A DNA stretch of 24,071 nt. It comes from an uncultured Collinsella sp. (GTDB taxonomy: Bacteria > Actinomycetota > Coriobacteriia > Coriobacteriales > Coriobacteriaceae). This document shows positions 8,271-16,271 of this stretch, in pieces. The number at the start of each line of letters is the position of its first letter. The stretch's first letter is position 1. The position numbers and the translations under genes are program-made. The notes under the pieces are model-generated. The model searched no databases. It was given only the letters and a program-made list of their open reading frames with translations, and was not told the DNA's origin. The stretch lies in the NCBI GenBank assembly GCA_902465105.1, contig CABQLM010000027.1:1-24071 (forward strand), written 5' to 3'.

Positions 8271-10913
8271 ATGTTAGATAGATTTACCGATCGCGCGCGT
8301 AAGGTCATGTCAATGGCCAAGCAAGAGGCGCTCGATCTACACTCAAATAAGGTGGGCACCGAGCACCTGCTGCTCGCACTCGCCAAGGAGGACGAGGGCA
8401 TCGCTGCCGAGGCGCTGCGATCGCTCGATATCTCCTACGACGACATCATGGACACCCTCAAGGAGGTCCAGACCACGGTGCCCGAGCCCAGCGAGGAGAC
8501 CGAGGCCGCCAAGCTTGCCTTTACGCCGCTCGTCATTAGCGTGATGGAGCGTTCCTTCCGCGTGGCACGCGAGAACAACCAGACCTACGTGTCGACCGAG
8601 CACCTGCTCATCGGCATCGTCGAAGAGGGCAACGGCATGGCCATGGACATTCTCATGCGCCTTGGCGTGTCGTCTGCCTCAATTAAAAAAGCCATCGAGA
8701 AGCTTACCGCCAAGGACCAGGACAAGAAGCGCCCGCTCGCTGGCGCTGGTGCCGGGCGTCCCGGTGCGGGCCTGCCGTTCTTTAGTGGCTCGGATGCCTC
8801 CCAGCAAAGGGGGGGCGGCACTGACACGCTTAAGCAGTTCGCCACCAACCTCACGCAGAAGGCCCGCGACGGCAAGCTCGATCCCGTGATTGGCCGCGAA
8901 AAGGAAGTCCAGCGCATGATGGAAATCCTTTCGCGCCGCACTAAGAACAACCCGCTCATCTTGGGCGACCCCGGCGTGGGCAAGACGGCCATCGTCGAGG
9001 GCCTGGCCCAGCAGATCGCCGCCGGCAACGTGCCCGAGAACCTCATGAACCAGAATATCTGGACACTCGACCTGCCGGGCCTCGTTGCGGGCGCCAAGTA
9101 TCGCGGTGAGTTCGAGGAGCGCCTCAAGAACGTGATCCAGGAGGCGACCGAAGCCGACGACGTCATCTTGTTTATCGACGAGATGCACACCATCATCGGT
9201 GCCGGTTCTGCCGAGGGTTCTATCGATGCGAGCTCCATGCTCAAGCCGGTGCTCGCACGCGGTGCCTTCCAGATTATCGGCGCCACCACGGCCGAGGAGT
9301 TCCGCAAGTACCTCACCAAGGATCCGGCCTTTGAGCGCCGCTTTCAGACCATCGATGTCGAGGAGCCGAGCGTCGAGGACACGGTCAAGATCCTGACCGC
9401 GCTCAAGCCGCGCTACGAGGAACACCACCATGTGCGTTACACACAGGGTGCTATCGAGGCTGCCGCGAACCTCTCCAACCGCTACATTCAGGACCGCTTC
9501 CTGCCCGATAAGGCCATCGACCTCATCGACGAGGCCGGTGCCCGCGCCCGCATCGCCGCCAACCGCGCGCCCGAGCCGGTGCGCGAGGCCGAGCATCGCG
9601 TCGAAGAGCTCAAGGCTGCCGCACAGGAGGCCACCGAGAGCGACGACATGAACAAGGCTGCCGAGATCACTGAGCAGCAAAAGGCTGCCGAGATTGAGCT
9701 TGCCGAGGCCAAGGCTGCCTGGACGGCCGAGCTCGACGCGAGCCCGCTCACCATCGACGTCGCCCAGATTGCCGACATCGTCTCCGTGACCTCGGGTGTG
9801 CCGGTGTCTTCGCTCACCGAGAGCGAGAGCCGTCGCCTGCTGCAGACCGAAAGCGTGCTCAAGACCCGCATTATCGGCCAGGACGAGGCAGTCGAGGCCG
9901 TCGCCAAGGCCGTTCGCCGCAGCCGTTCGCCGCTCAAGGACCCGCGTCGCCCCGGCGGCAGCTTTATCTTCCTGGGCCCCACCGGCACGGGCAAGACCGA
10001 GCTCGCCAAGACGCTCGCCGAGTACCTCTTTGGCAGCAAGGATGCGCTCATCAGCTTCGACATGTCCGAGTTCGGTAGCGAGTTCGAGGTCTCCAAGCTT
10101 ATCGGTAGCCCTCCGGGTTACGTCGGTCACGACGAGGGCGGCCAGCTCACCAAGGCCGTGCGCCGTCATCCGTACTCGGTTGTGCTGTTCGACGAGATCG
10201 AGAAGGCGCACCCCGATATCTTCAACATTCTGCTGCAGGTGCTGGAGGAGGGCCGCCTGACCGATAGCCAGGGCAAGACGGTCGACTTCCGCAATACTGT
10301 GATCATCATGACGTCCAACGTGGGCGCCCGAGAGATTGCGCAGGATGCGAGCGTTGGCTTTGGCACCACCGGCGAGCAGGGTCTCACGTCGAGTGAGATC
10401 AAGAGCCGCGCGATGGGCGAGCTCAAGCGCCTGTTCCGCCCCGAGTTGCTCAACCGTATCGACGACATTGTGGTGTTCCAGAAGCTTTCGGGCGAGAATC
10501 TGACCAAGATCGCGCACCTGCTGGTGGACGACTTGCGTCAACGCCTGATTGCCAACGGCATGAACATCAAGCTCACCGATGCGGCCTACGACAAGATCGT
10601 GGCCGAGGGCACCGACCTCACCAATGGCGCGCGTCCGCTGCGCCGTGCCATCCAAAAGCTCATTGAGGACCCGCTGTCCGAGGAGCTGCTGGCCGGCGAG
10701 TGGGGCGAGGGCGATACCGTCCTGTGCGATGTGGCCGACGGCAAGTTTGTCTTTAGCCACGGCACGGGCGAGATTCCGGCACCGCGTCCGGTCGGCGCGC
10801 TCGGCGGCGATACCGCTCCGGCGGCACCGCACACCGGCAACGCCGCGTCCGTAAGCGGCGGAGTGAGTTCGGGTCCCGGCGGCATGATGCAAGCCGGTTC
10901 CGGCGCGCTGTAG
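8271..10913 (+). CDS. clpC: ATP-dependent Clp protease ATPase subunit ClpC
   Basis: An 880-residue class I Hsp100 unfoldase that feeds proteins to ClpP. The double Clp N-domain covers about 1-145. The first AAA+ module has Walker A GDPGVGKT (232-239) and Walker B VILFIDE. A short coiled middle domain near 440-490 fits ClpC rather than the longer ClpB arm. The second AAA+ module has Walker A GPTGTGKT (569-576) and Walker B VVLFDE, and the ClpP-binding VGF tripeptide is at 695-697. A Gly/Pro/Ala-rich tail ends the protein. The ATG at 8271 follows TAAGGA at the right distance; an upstream in-frame start at 8238 lacks one. No CtsR-like or HAIR-like operator was seen upstream. In Bacilli, clpC precedes radA-disA; here pepD and mntP lie between clpC and disA. 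Confidence 0.95.
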   Translation: MLDRFTDRARKVMSMAKQEALDLHSNKVGTEHLLLALAKEDEGIAAEALRSLDISYDDIMDTLKEVQTTVPEPSEETEAAKLAFTPLVISVMERSFRVARENNQTYVSTEHLLIGIVEEGNGMAMDILMRLGVSSASIKKAIEKLTAKDQDKKRPLAGAGAGRPGAGLPFFSGSDASQQRGGGTDTLKQFATNLTQKARDGKLDPVIGREKEVQRMMEILSRRTKNNPLILGDPGVGKTAIVEGLAQQIAAGNVPENLMNQNIWTLDLPGLVAGAKYRGEFEERLKNVIQEATEADDVILFIDEMHTIIGAGSAEGSIDASSMLKPVLARGAFQIIGATTAEEFRKYLTKDPAFERRFQTIDVEEPSVEDTVKILTALKPRYEEHHHVRYTQGAIEAAANLSNRYIQDRFLPDKAIDLIDEAGARARIAANRAPEPVREAEHRVEELKAAAQEATESDDMNKAAEITEQQKAAEIELAEAKAAWTAELDASPLTIDVAQIADIVSVTSGVPVSSLTESESRRLLQTESVLKTRIIGQDEAVEAVAKAVRRSRSPLKDPRRPGGSFIFLGPTGTGKTELAKTLAEYLFGSKDALISFDMSEFGSEFEVSKLIGSPPGYVGHDEGGQLTKAVRRHPYSVVLFDEIEKAHPDIFNILLQVLEEGRLTDSQGKTVDFRNTVIIMTSNVGAREIAQDASVGFGTTGEQGLTSSEIKSRAMGELKRLFRPELLNRIDDIVVFQKLSGENLTKIAHLLVDDLRQRLIANGMNIKLTDAAYDKIVAEGTDLTNGARPLRRAIQKLIEDPLSEELLAGEWGEGDTVLCDVADGKFVFSHGTGEIPAPRPVGALGGDTAPAAPHTGNAASVSGGVSSGPGGMMQAGSGAL

Positions 10914-10940
10914 GGCGTAACAAAAACCTTGTGTCCACGA

Positions 10941-10966
10941 GGGCGTTCCAAAGGAGCGCCCTTTTT
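10941..10966 (+). terminator. Intrinsic terminator of clpC
   Basis: GGGCGTTCC (10941-10949) pairs with GGAGCGCCC (10953-10961) around a 3-nt loop, with one G-U pair, and TTTTT follows. It lies 27 bases after the clpC stop codon. Confidence 0.88.
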
Positions 10967-11238
10967 CTGTTGGAAAGGCCCCTTCGTTCAAGGTAAATCT
11001 CATTAAACATACCAACGGCGTATGCATAAACGTTGATCAAGCGTTGAGGTTGGTTGAAGGGCCCAACGTTCCTTCGCGCGGCCCGTCTAACCTGCTTTAT
11101 CTTAATAAAGTGGCGTTTCCCCGCCGTTAGCCGATGATGCGGGGGCGCTCGGCGTTTTCGACTGGTTTATGCACGCAAAGTCTGGGAATATACAAGTCGC
11201 ATGTCTTACTGTCTAACCAGTTGCGCCAAGGAGGCACC
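10967..11238. other. Intergenic region between clpC terminator and pepD
   Basis: No gene seen. CTTTAT (11095-11100) and ATAAAG (11105-11110) form a small inverted repeat, and CCCCGC/GCGGGG near 11117-11141 another. The pepD promoter presumably lies here, but no -35/-10 pair stands out. AAGGAGG at 11228-11234 is the pepD ribosome site. Confidence 0.35.
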
Positions 11239-12696
11239 ATGGACTACAAGATTACCGGCTACGAGCCCGCCCAGCTGTTCCATTTCTTTGAGGAGGTCAG
11301 CGCGATTCCCCGCGGGTCTGGTAATGAGAAGGGCATCAGCGATTTCCTGGTCGCGTTTGCCAAGGAGCGCGGTCTCGATGTGTACCAGGACGAGGTCTAC
11401 AACGTCATCATTCGCAAGTCCGCGTCTGCCGGCGCCGAGAATGCCCCGACCGTGATGCTGCAGGGTCACATCGACATGGTGTGCGACAAGCTGGGTTCCG
11501 TCGAGCACGACTTTACGACCGACGGTATCGACTTGGTCGTCAAGGACGGCGTCCTTACCGCCAACGGCACCACGCTGGGCGCCGACAACGGCATCGCCGT
11601 CGCTCTGATGCTCACTGTTCTCGATGACGATTCGATCGTTCACCCCGCTCTCGAGTGCGTATTCACCACCGACGAGGAGACTGGCCTGGTCGGCGCCGAG
11701 ACGCTCGACAAGTCCCAGATTAGCGCCCGCACCATGATTAACCTTGACTCCGAGGAAGAGGGCGTTGCTACCGTCAGCTGCGCCGGCGGTGTCGTCGTTA
11801 CCTACACCTGCCCGATCGCGCGCGAGCACAAGACCGGTAGCACCCTCACGCTCGACATCTCCGGCCTGCTGGGCGGCCACTCCGGCAGCGATATCAACCT
11901 GGAGCGTGGCAATGGTAACCTCATCATGGCCCGCATCATCGACCGTCTGATGGTTGCCGGCGAGCCCGCCATCGTCAGCTTCAACGGCGGCACCAAGGAC
12001 AACGCCATCAACCGTGAGTGCAAGGCCGTTCTGGTCTACGCCGACCACGCTGCCGCCGAGGCCGCGGCCCAGATCGCAGAGGGCATCATCGCCGACGTCA
12101 CTGCCGAGCTCGAGGTCTTCGACCCCGGCTTTACCTGCACCGTCGAGATTGCCGACAACGCCGAGGTCGAGGCCATGGACCAGAAGTCCGCGCTTGCCCT
12201 CATCCGTGCCCTGCGTCTTGCCCCTAACGGCGTGATTCGCCGCAACGTCGCCACCGACGGCTCCGTCGAGGTTTCCTCCAACATCGGTGTGGTTGCCACT
12301 TCTGACGACGAGGTCAAGATCATGCTGTCCCCGCGCTCCTCGATCACCTCGCTGCAGAACGAGTTCAAGGACCGCCTGCAGACGCTGGCCGATGTCCTGG
12401 GCTTCGACGCCAAGTTTGAGTTCGAGTATCCCGGCTGGAGCTATGCCGAGCATTCGCCGGTCCGCGACGTCTTTGTCGAGAGCTATCGCGAGCTCTTCGG
12501 CTCCGAGCTGCGCATCGAGTCCATTCACGCCGGCCTTGAGTGCGGCCTGTTTGCCGAGGCCCTGCACGGCCTGGACGCCATCGCCGTGGGCCCGACGCTC
12601 TCCGATGTCCACACCCCGGACGAGAGCATGGAGCTCGCTTCTGCCGAGCGCTTCTACGAGCTGCTCATCGACGTCCTTAAGCGCCTCGCTGCGTAA
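11239..12696 (+). CDS. pepD: Beta-Ala-His (Xaa-His) dipeptidase PepD
   Basis: A 485-residue cytoplasmic metallopeptidase of the M20 family that splits Xaa-His dipeptides such as carnosine. The length is that of PepD. Zinc-site motifs are in order: QGHIDMVCDK (His and bridging region), GADNGIAVA, TTDEETGLVGA (catalytic Glu and metal ligand), INLDSEEEG and, near the C-terminus, HAGLECGLF. The lid domain fits between about residues 200 and 385. The ATG at 11239 has a near-ideal AAGGAGG ribosome site; the longer open frame from 11134 has none. It is a single-gene unit followed by a hairpin at 12736-12770. It sits where radA would be in a Bacillus-like order. Confidence 0.92.
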   Translation: MDYKITGYEPAQLFHFFEEVSAIPRGSGNEKGISDFLVAFAKERGLDVYQDEVYNVIIRKSASAGAENAPTVMLQGHIDMVCDKLGSVEHDFTTDGIDLVVKDGVLTANGTTLGADNGIAVALMLTVLDDDSIVHPALECVFTTDEETGLVGAETLDKSQISARTMINLDSEEEGVATVSCAGGVVVTYTCPIAREHKTGSTLTLDISGLLGGHSGSDINLERGNGNLIMARIIDRLMVAGEPAIVSFNGGTKDNAINRECKAVLVYADHAAAEAAAQIAEGIIADVTAELEVFDPGFTCTVEIADNAEVEAMDQKSALALIRALRLAPNGVIRRNVATDGSVEVSSNIGVVATSDDEVKIMLSPRSSITSLQNEFKDRLQTLADVLGFDAKFEFEYPGWSYAEHSPVRDVFVESYRELFGSELRIESIHAGLECGLFAEALHGLDAIAVGPTLSDVHTPDESMELASAERFYELLIDVLKRLAA

Positions 12697-12735
12697 GGTG
12701 CGAGAAGTCAAATCTAGGTATCGGTAACAATTATT

Positions 12736-12770
12736 AAAGCGGGGTCGAGCTTGATGCACGGTCCCGCTTT
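12736..12770 (+). terminator. Probable terminator of pepD
   Basis: AAAGCGGG (12736-12743) pairs with CCCGCTTT (12763-12770), but only ATGCTG follows instead of a T-run, so the U-tract is just the end of the stem. Part of its loop, TTGATGCACGG (12751-12761), can instead pair with CCGTGCATCAA at 12800-12810. Confidence 0.5.
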
Positions 12771-12883
12771 ATGCTGCAGATTGCTTGATGTGGCATGATC
12801 CGTGCATCAATGGGGCATCGGTGTGCGGAGTAGCTTTGTGGCGTAGATGATAAATCGTTTTAGCTGATATGGAATGCCATGAT

Positions 12884-13015
12884 ATTTCGGAAGTATGCGG
12901 CAAAATCTAAGACTCCTGAGCAGACCACGTTTTTTTATGACAAAATGCCTGATAAATTGAGTTAAAAAGTCCAGTGTGCTCGTGGGTCTTGAATTTTGCC
13001 ACATACTTCCGAAAT
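12884..13015. repeat. MITE-like long inverted repeat, 132 bp
   Basis: The two ends mirror each other: of the outer 55 bases (12884-12938 against the reverse complement of 12961-13015), 41 match, and the terminal 23 have a single mismatch. The outer end reads ATTTCGGAAGTATG. The centre is AT-rich (12939-12960). The element fills most of the 12697-13063 gap between pepD and mntP and encodes no plausible protein. The form suggests a miniature inverted-repeat element or an intergenic repeat that folds into a long RNA hairpin. Direct target duplications are not obvious. Confidence 0.65.
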
Positions 13016-13063
13016 CGGCTCGATATTCCGTGGCAATATGGCACGGTGGAGGGCCGAATGCGG

Positions 13064-13642
13064 CTACAGCACGAAGATTCCCAGGTGCTCCAGCAAAATT
13101 TTGAGCCCGATGAGGATGAGTACGACGCCGCCCACAATGGTGGCGGGCTTTTCGTAGCGCGCGCCAAAGGTATGGCCAATCGCCACGCCGGCAACGGAGA
13201 AGATAAAGGTCGTGACTCCAATGAGCGACACGGCGGGAACGATGTCGACCGAGAGCGCCGCGAATGAGATGCCCACGGCTAGGGCATCAATTGAGGTAGC
13301 GATAGCCAGAATCAGATATTCGCCCAGGTCGATCTTCTCGGTATCCTTGCCGTCGCCCTCGCCCTCGTCCTCGGTAAAGGCCTCCCACAGCATCTTGCCG
13401 CCGATGAAGGCCAACAGAATAAAGGCAATCCAATGGTCGATGGGGCCGATGATGCCCATGAACTGGCTGCCGAGCGCCCAGCCGATCACGGGCATGCCGG
13501 CTTGAAAGCCTCCAAAAAACAGGCCGAGCACCACGGCGACCTTTAGGTTAATCTTTTTCATGCCAAGGCCCTTGCAGATGGATACAGCAAAAGCGTCCAT
13601 CGAAAGACCAACGGCGAGCAGCACAAGCTCTGCGAGTCCCAT
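13064..13642 (-). CDS. mntP: Manganese efflux pump MntP
   Basis: A 192-residue inner-membrane protein of the MntP (DUF204) family that exports Mn2+. Six hydrophobic segments are visible, and the paired family motifs LSMDAFAVS near residue 14 and TSIDALAVG in the second half carry the conserved aspartates of the ion path. An acidic, Gly-rich cytoplasmic loop (EDEGEGDGKD) separates the halves. I chose the ATG at 13642 because GAGAGGGAG stands in front on this strand and the mature fold begins there; the frame stays open to 13813, but that stretch is the riboswitch leader. Control by a Mn2+ riboswitch (13695-13842) strongly supports the assignment. The gene points against its neighbours. Confidence 0.94.
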   Translation of the reverse strand: MGLAELVLLAVGLSMDAFAVSICKGLGMKKINLKVAVVLGLFFGGFQAGMPVIGWALGSQFMGIIGPIDHWIAFILLAFIGGKMLWEAFTEDEGEGDGKDTEKIDLGEYLILAIATSIDALAVGISFAALSVDIVPAVSLIGVTTFIFSVAGVAIGHTFGARYEKPATIVGGVVLILIGLKILLEHLGIFVL

Positions 13643-13694
13643 AGTTTGGCTCCCTCTCTGCGGGCAGATCCGCGTGTGCCTTTTGGGGAGCAAC

Positions 13695-13842
13695 AAAAAA
13701 GACCCGTGGCGTACGCGTTGCGCGCACAACCACGAGTCTCGTTCATTAAGGCAAGCCAGGTCGATTCGACCAGTATGTTGACTTGCCGCGCCACCGGAGG
13801 CGAACCCGGCCACGCGACTACTCCCTCATTTGTGTGAGACCC
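13695..13842 (-). promoter_or_regulatory. yybP-ykoY manganese riboswitch with terminator
   Basis: On the minus strand the leader holds GGGAGTAGTCGCG (around 13824), the hallmark of the yybP-ykoY aptamer, then AACATACTGG in the second arm. P1 is GGGTCTC (13842-13836) with GAGACTC (13740-13734), one G-U pair. AGACTCGTGG (13739-13730), which includes most of the 3' P1 strand, can instead pair with CCACGGGTCT (13709-13700), followed by six T: an intrinsic terminator. Mn2+ binding should stabilise P1, block the terminator and switch mntP on. The class and its Mn2+ sensing are known; the exact boundaries are mine. Confidence 0.88.
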
Positions 13843-13988
13843 GATGCTATCACAAGAGCAGCCAAATTGGGACGGGGCTCTCGGCAGCGTTCGCTCATTC
13901 TGTAAGCATCGGATTTCGCGAGGGTGGCGGGGGCAAACCGTGAGAAACTATTTAGCGTTTATGGAGCGTATAGGATTGGAGCGATGCC
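13843..13988. other. Divergent promoter region of mntP and disA
   Basis: This stretch must carry the mntP promoter (minus strand) and the disA operon promoter (plus strand). I see no clean consensus pair for either. TATAGG near 13969 is a possible -10 for disA. GGAG near 13977-13981 is the disA ribosome site. Confidence 0.3.
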
Positions 13989-15056
13989 TTGGATAAGAAC
14001 GAGTTGCAAAAGCGTATGGAACAGGCCATTCGTCTGACGGCACCTGGCCAGCCGATCCGCACCGCCCTCGACATGATCATTGCCGGTCACCTGGGCGCCC
14101 TTATCTGCGTCGGCGACACCGAAAACGTGCTCGCTGCCGGTAACGATGGCTTCCCGCTCAACATTTCGTTCACCTCGAACCGTCTGTTCGAGCTCTCCAA
14201 GATGGACGGCGCCATCGTCATTGATGGCGACCTCACCCAGATCCTGCGCGCCAACTTCCACCTCAATCCCGATCCCTCGCTCGCCACGAGCGAGACGGGC
14301 ATGCGTCACCGCACCGCCGCTCGCATGTCGGTGCTTACCGACGCCATCGTGATTTCGGTCTCGGCCCGTCGTGCCGTCGTCAACGTGTACGTCCACGGTA
14401 AGAGCTACGAGATCCAGCCCGTCACCACCATCATGAGCTCGGTCAACCAGCTCGTCGCCACGCTCCAGACCACCCGTCAGTCGCTCGATCGCTCCCTGTT
14501 GCGTCTGACGGCCCTCGAGCTGGACGACTACGTCACGCTCGCCGACATCACGAGCATCTTCTCGAGCTTCGAAATCATGCAGCAGGCAAAGACCGAGCTT
14601 AAGGATTGCATCGTCAAGCTGGGCAACCAGGGCAAGCTCGTGCAGATGCAGCTCGAGCAGCTCGCCGGCTCCAGTATGGATATCGAGTATGACCTGATGA
14701 TCCGCGACTACGCGAGCGATTCTTCTGAGGCCAACGCCGAGAAGATCCGCGCTGAGCTTGCCCGTATGACGCCCAAGGACTTGTCCGACCCGCAGCATGT
14801 GGCGGCGGTTTTGGGTTACGACGATCTGGACGAGGACTCCGTTATGACGCCGCTGGGCCTGCGCACGCTTTCGCGCGTGTCCGTCGTGCGCGACGGCGTG
14901 GCCGAGAAGATCGTCGACGAGTACGGCTCGCTGCAGGAACTCATGGACGACATCAGCGAGGACCCGGAGCGTCTGGGCGACTTTGGTGTCAACAACCCTG
15001 CCATTCTTGCGGACTCCCTGTACCGCATGAAGGGCACCAAGCAAGGGAACGCATAA
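13989..15056 (+). CDS. disA: DNA integrity scanning diadenylate cyclase DisA
   Basis: A 355-residue cytoplasmic enzyme that makes c-di-AMP from two ATP while scanning DNA, and stops at branched DNA. The N-terminal DAC domain has the DGA motif (D73-G74-A75) and RHRT (106-109). A helical linker spans about 150-290, and a C-terminal helix-hairpin-helix DNA-binding domain lies at about 300-345. The length matches the DisA octamer subunit. It starts with TTG at 13989, preceded by GGAG; no ATG upstream is in frame, so the weak start may limit its level. It is first in a six-gene operon and its stop overlaps the ispD start by one base (TAATG). Linkage to ispD-ispF is conserved in Bacilli. Confidence 0.95.
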   Translation: MDKNELQKRMEQAIRLTAPGQPIRTALDMIIAGHLGALICVGDTENVLAAGNDGFPLNISFTSNRLFELSKMDGAIVIDGDLTQILRANFHLNPDPSLATSETGMRHRTAARMSVLTDAIVISVSARRAVVNVYVHGKSYEIQPVTTIMSSVNQLVATLQTTRQSLDRSLLRLTALELDDYVTLADITSIFSSFEIMQQAKTELKDCIVKLGNQGKLVQMQLEQLAGSSMDIEYDLMIRDYASDSSEANAEKIRAELARMTPKDLSDPQHVAAVLGYDDLDEDSVMTPLGLRTLSRVSVVRDGVAEKIVDEYGSLQELMDDISEDPERLGDFGVNNPAILADSLYRMKGTKQGNA

Positions 15057-15784
15057 TGGCGCCCGTATGCGCCGTGGTCGTTGCCGGCGGCAGCGGCCAG
15101 CGTTTTGGAAACCCCGGCGGCAAGCAGCTCGTTAACGTGGCGGGTCGTCCGCTTATGAGTTGGTCCATCCGCGCGTTTGATCGGAGCGAAAAGGTCGGTC
15201 GCATCGTGGTGGTGTGTCCTGCCGAGCGTCGTGCCGAGATGCGCCGCCTGGCAATCGACCCGTTTGACTATGACACGCCCATCAGCTTTGCCGATGCCGG
15301 CGATACCCGCCAGGATTCCACCCGAGCCGGCGTGCATGCGGTCCCGGCAGGCTTTGAATATGTCGCCATTCACGACGGCGCCCGCCCGCTCATTACCACC
15401 GAGGCCATCGACCATGCGATCGACGTGCTCGTGGGCGACCGCTCACTCGACGGCGTCGTGTGTGGACAGCCCGCGATCGATACGCTCAAGATCGTCGACG
15501 GCGATAACATCGTTGAGACGCCGCCACGCGAACTCTATTGGGCCGCGCAGACGCCGCAGATCTTTAGCGTCGACGCCATGAAGCGCGCCCATGCCGCGGC
15601 GATTGCCGAGGGCTTTATCGGTACGGACGATTCGTCTCTGGTCGAGCGCATGGGCGGCCGCGTCCGCTGCGTCCAAAGCCCACGCGACAACCTTAAGGTG
15701 ACCGTGCCCGAGGACCTGCGTCCCGTAACCGCGATTCTGCTCGGCCGCATGGCCGAGGGAGAGGACCTTCCCCATGTTCAGTAA
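15056..15784 (+). CDS. ispD: 2-C-methyl-D-erythritol 4-phosphate cytidylyltransferase IspD
   Basis: A 242-residue enzyme of the MEP pathway that joins CTP and MEP into CDP-ME plus pyrophosphate. The N-terminal nucleotide-binding loop VVVAGGSGQRFG (8-19) is followed by GGKQL, the local form of the catalytic Lys region. HDGARPL lies mid-protein (residues 103-109), and the family end motif KVTVPEDL is near the C-terminus. Its ATG overlaps the disA stop by one base and its end overlaps ispF by 11 bases, so the three genes are likely coupled in translation. In some bacteria IspD and IspF are one fused protein; here they are separate but touching. Confidence 0.95.
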   Translation: MAPVCAVVVAGGSGQRFGNPGGKQLVNVAGRPLMSWSIRAFDRSEKVGRIVVVCPAERRAEMRRLAIDPFDYDTPISFADAGDTRQDSTRAGVHAVPAGFEYVAIHDGARPLITTEAIDHAIDVLVGDRSLDGVVCGQPAIDTLKIVDGDNIVETPPRELYWAAQTPQIFSVDAMKRAHAAAIAEGFIGTDDSSLVERMGGRVRCVQSPRDNLKVTVPEDLRPVTAILLGRMAEGEDLPHVQ

Positions 15785-16268
15785 CCTGCGCATTGGACAC
15801 GGCTACGATGTCCACCGTCTGGTGGAGGGGCGTCGATGTATTATCGGCGGGGTTGACATTCCCTACGAGCGCGGCCTGCTGGGCCACTCGGATGCCGATG
15901 TGCTCGCGCACGCGCTGGCCGACGCCATTCTGGGTGCCTGCCGCGGGGGAGACATTGGCAAGTTGTTCCCCGACACCGATCCTGCCTATGAGGGCGCCGA
16001 CTCGATGGTGTTGCTTGCCCGCGTGATGGACTATGCACGCGAGCTGGGCTTTGAGTTTGTCGATGCCGATTGCACCATTGCCTGCCAGCAGCCTAAGATC
16101 ACCCCGCACCGCGATGCCATGCGCGCGAACCTCGCCCATGCTCTGGGCGTTGATGTCGAAAACGTGGGCGTCGCCGCCACTACGACCGAAAAGCTCGGTT
16201 GGGAGGGCCAGGGCGAGGGAATTGGCGCCTGGGCCGTCTGCCTGCTACAGAAAACCGCTAAGGAGTAA
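15774..16268 (+). CDS. ispF: 2-C-methyl-D-erythritol 2,4-cyclodiphosphate synthase IspF
   Basis: A 164-residue trimeric enzyme that cyclises CDP-ME 2-phosphate to MEcPP with release of CMP, two steps after IspD in the MEP isoprenoid pathway. The zinc ligands are D12 and H14 (GYDVHR) and H46 (DVLAHALAD), with H38 in GLLGHSDAD. FPDTDP (65-70) and the C-terminal TTEKLGWEGQGEGI are family signatures. Length is normal. It starts inside the ispD end. The intermediate kinase IspE is not in the window. Confidence 0.95.
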   Translation: MFSNLRIGHGYDVHRLVEGRRCIIGGVDIPYERGLLGHSDADVLAHALADAILGACRGGDIGKLFPDTDPAYEGADSMVLLARVMDYARELGFEFVDADCTIACQQPKITPHRDAMRANLAHALGVDVENVGVAATTTEKLGWEGQGEGIGAWAVCLLQKTAKE

Positions 16269-16271
16269 CGA

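Noticed and set aside
8679..11027. Minus-strand open frame of 782 codons
   Set aside because: It is the antisense shadow of clpC and runs through its terminator.
11206..12759. Minus-strand open frame of 517 codons
   Set aside because: It is the antisense shadow of pepD, with no start signals.
13644..13813. Longer N-terminus for mntP
   Set aside because: The open stretch is the riboswitch and terminator leader; the family's protein begins at the ATG at 13642.
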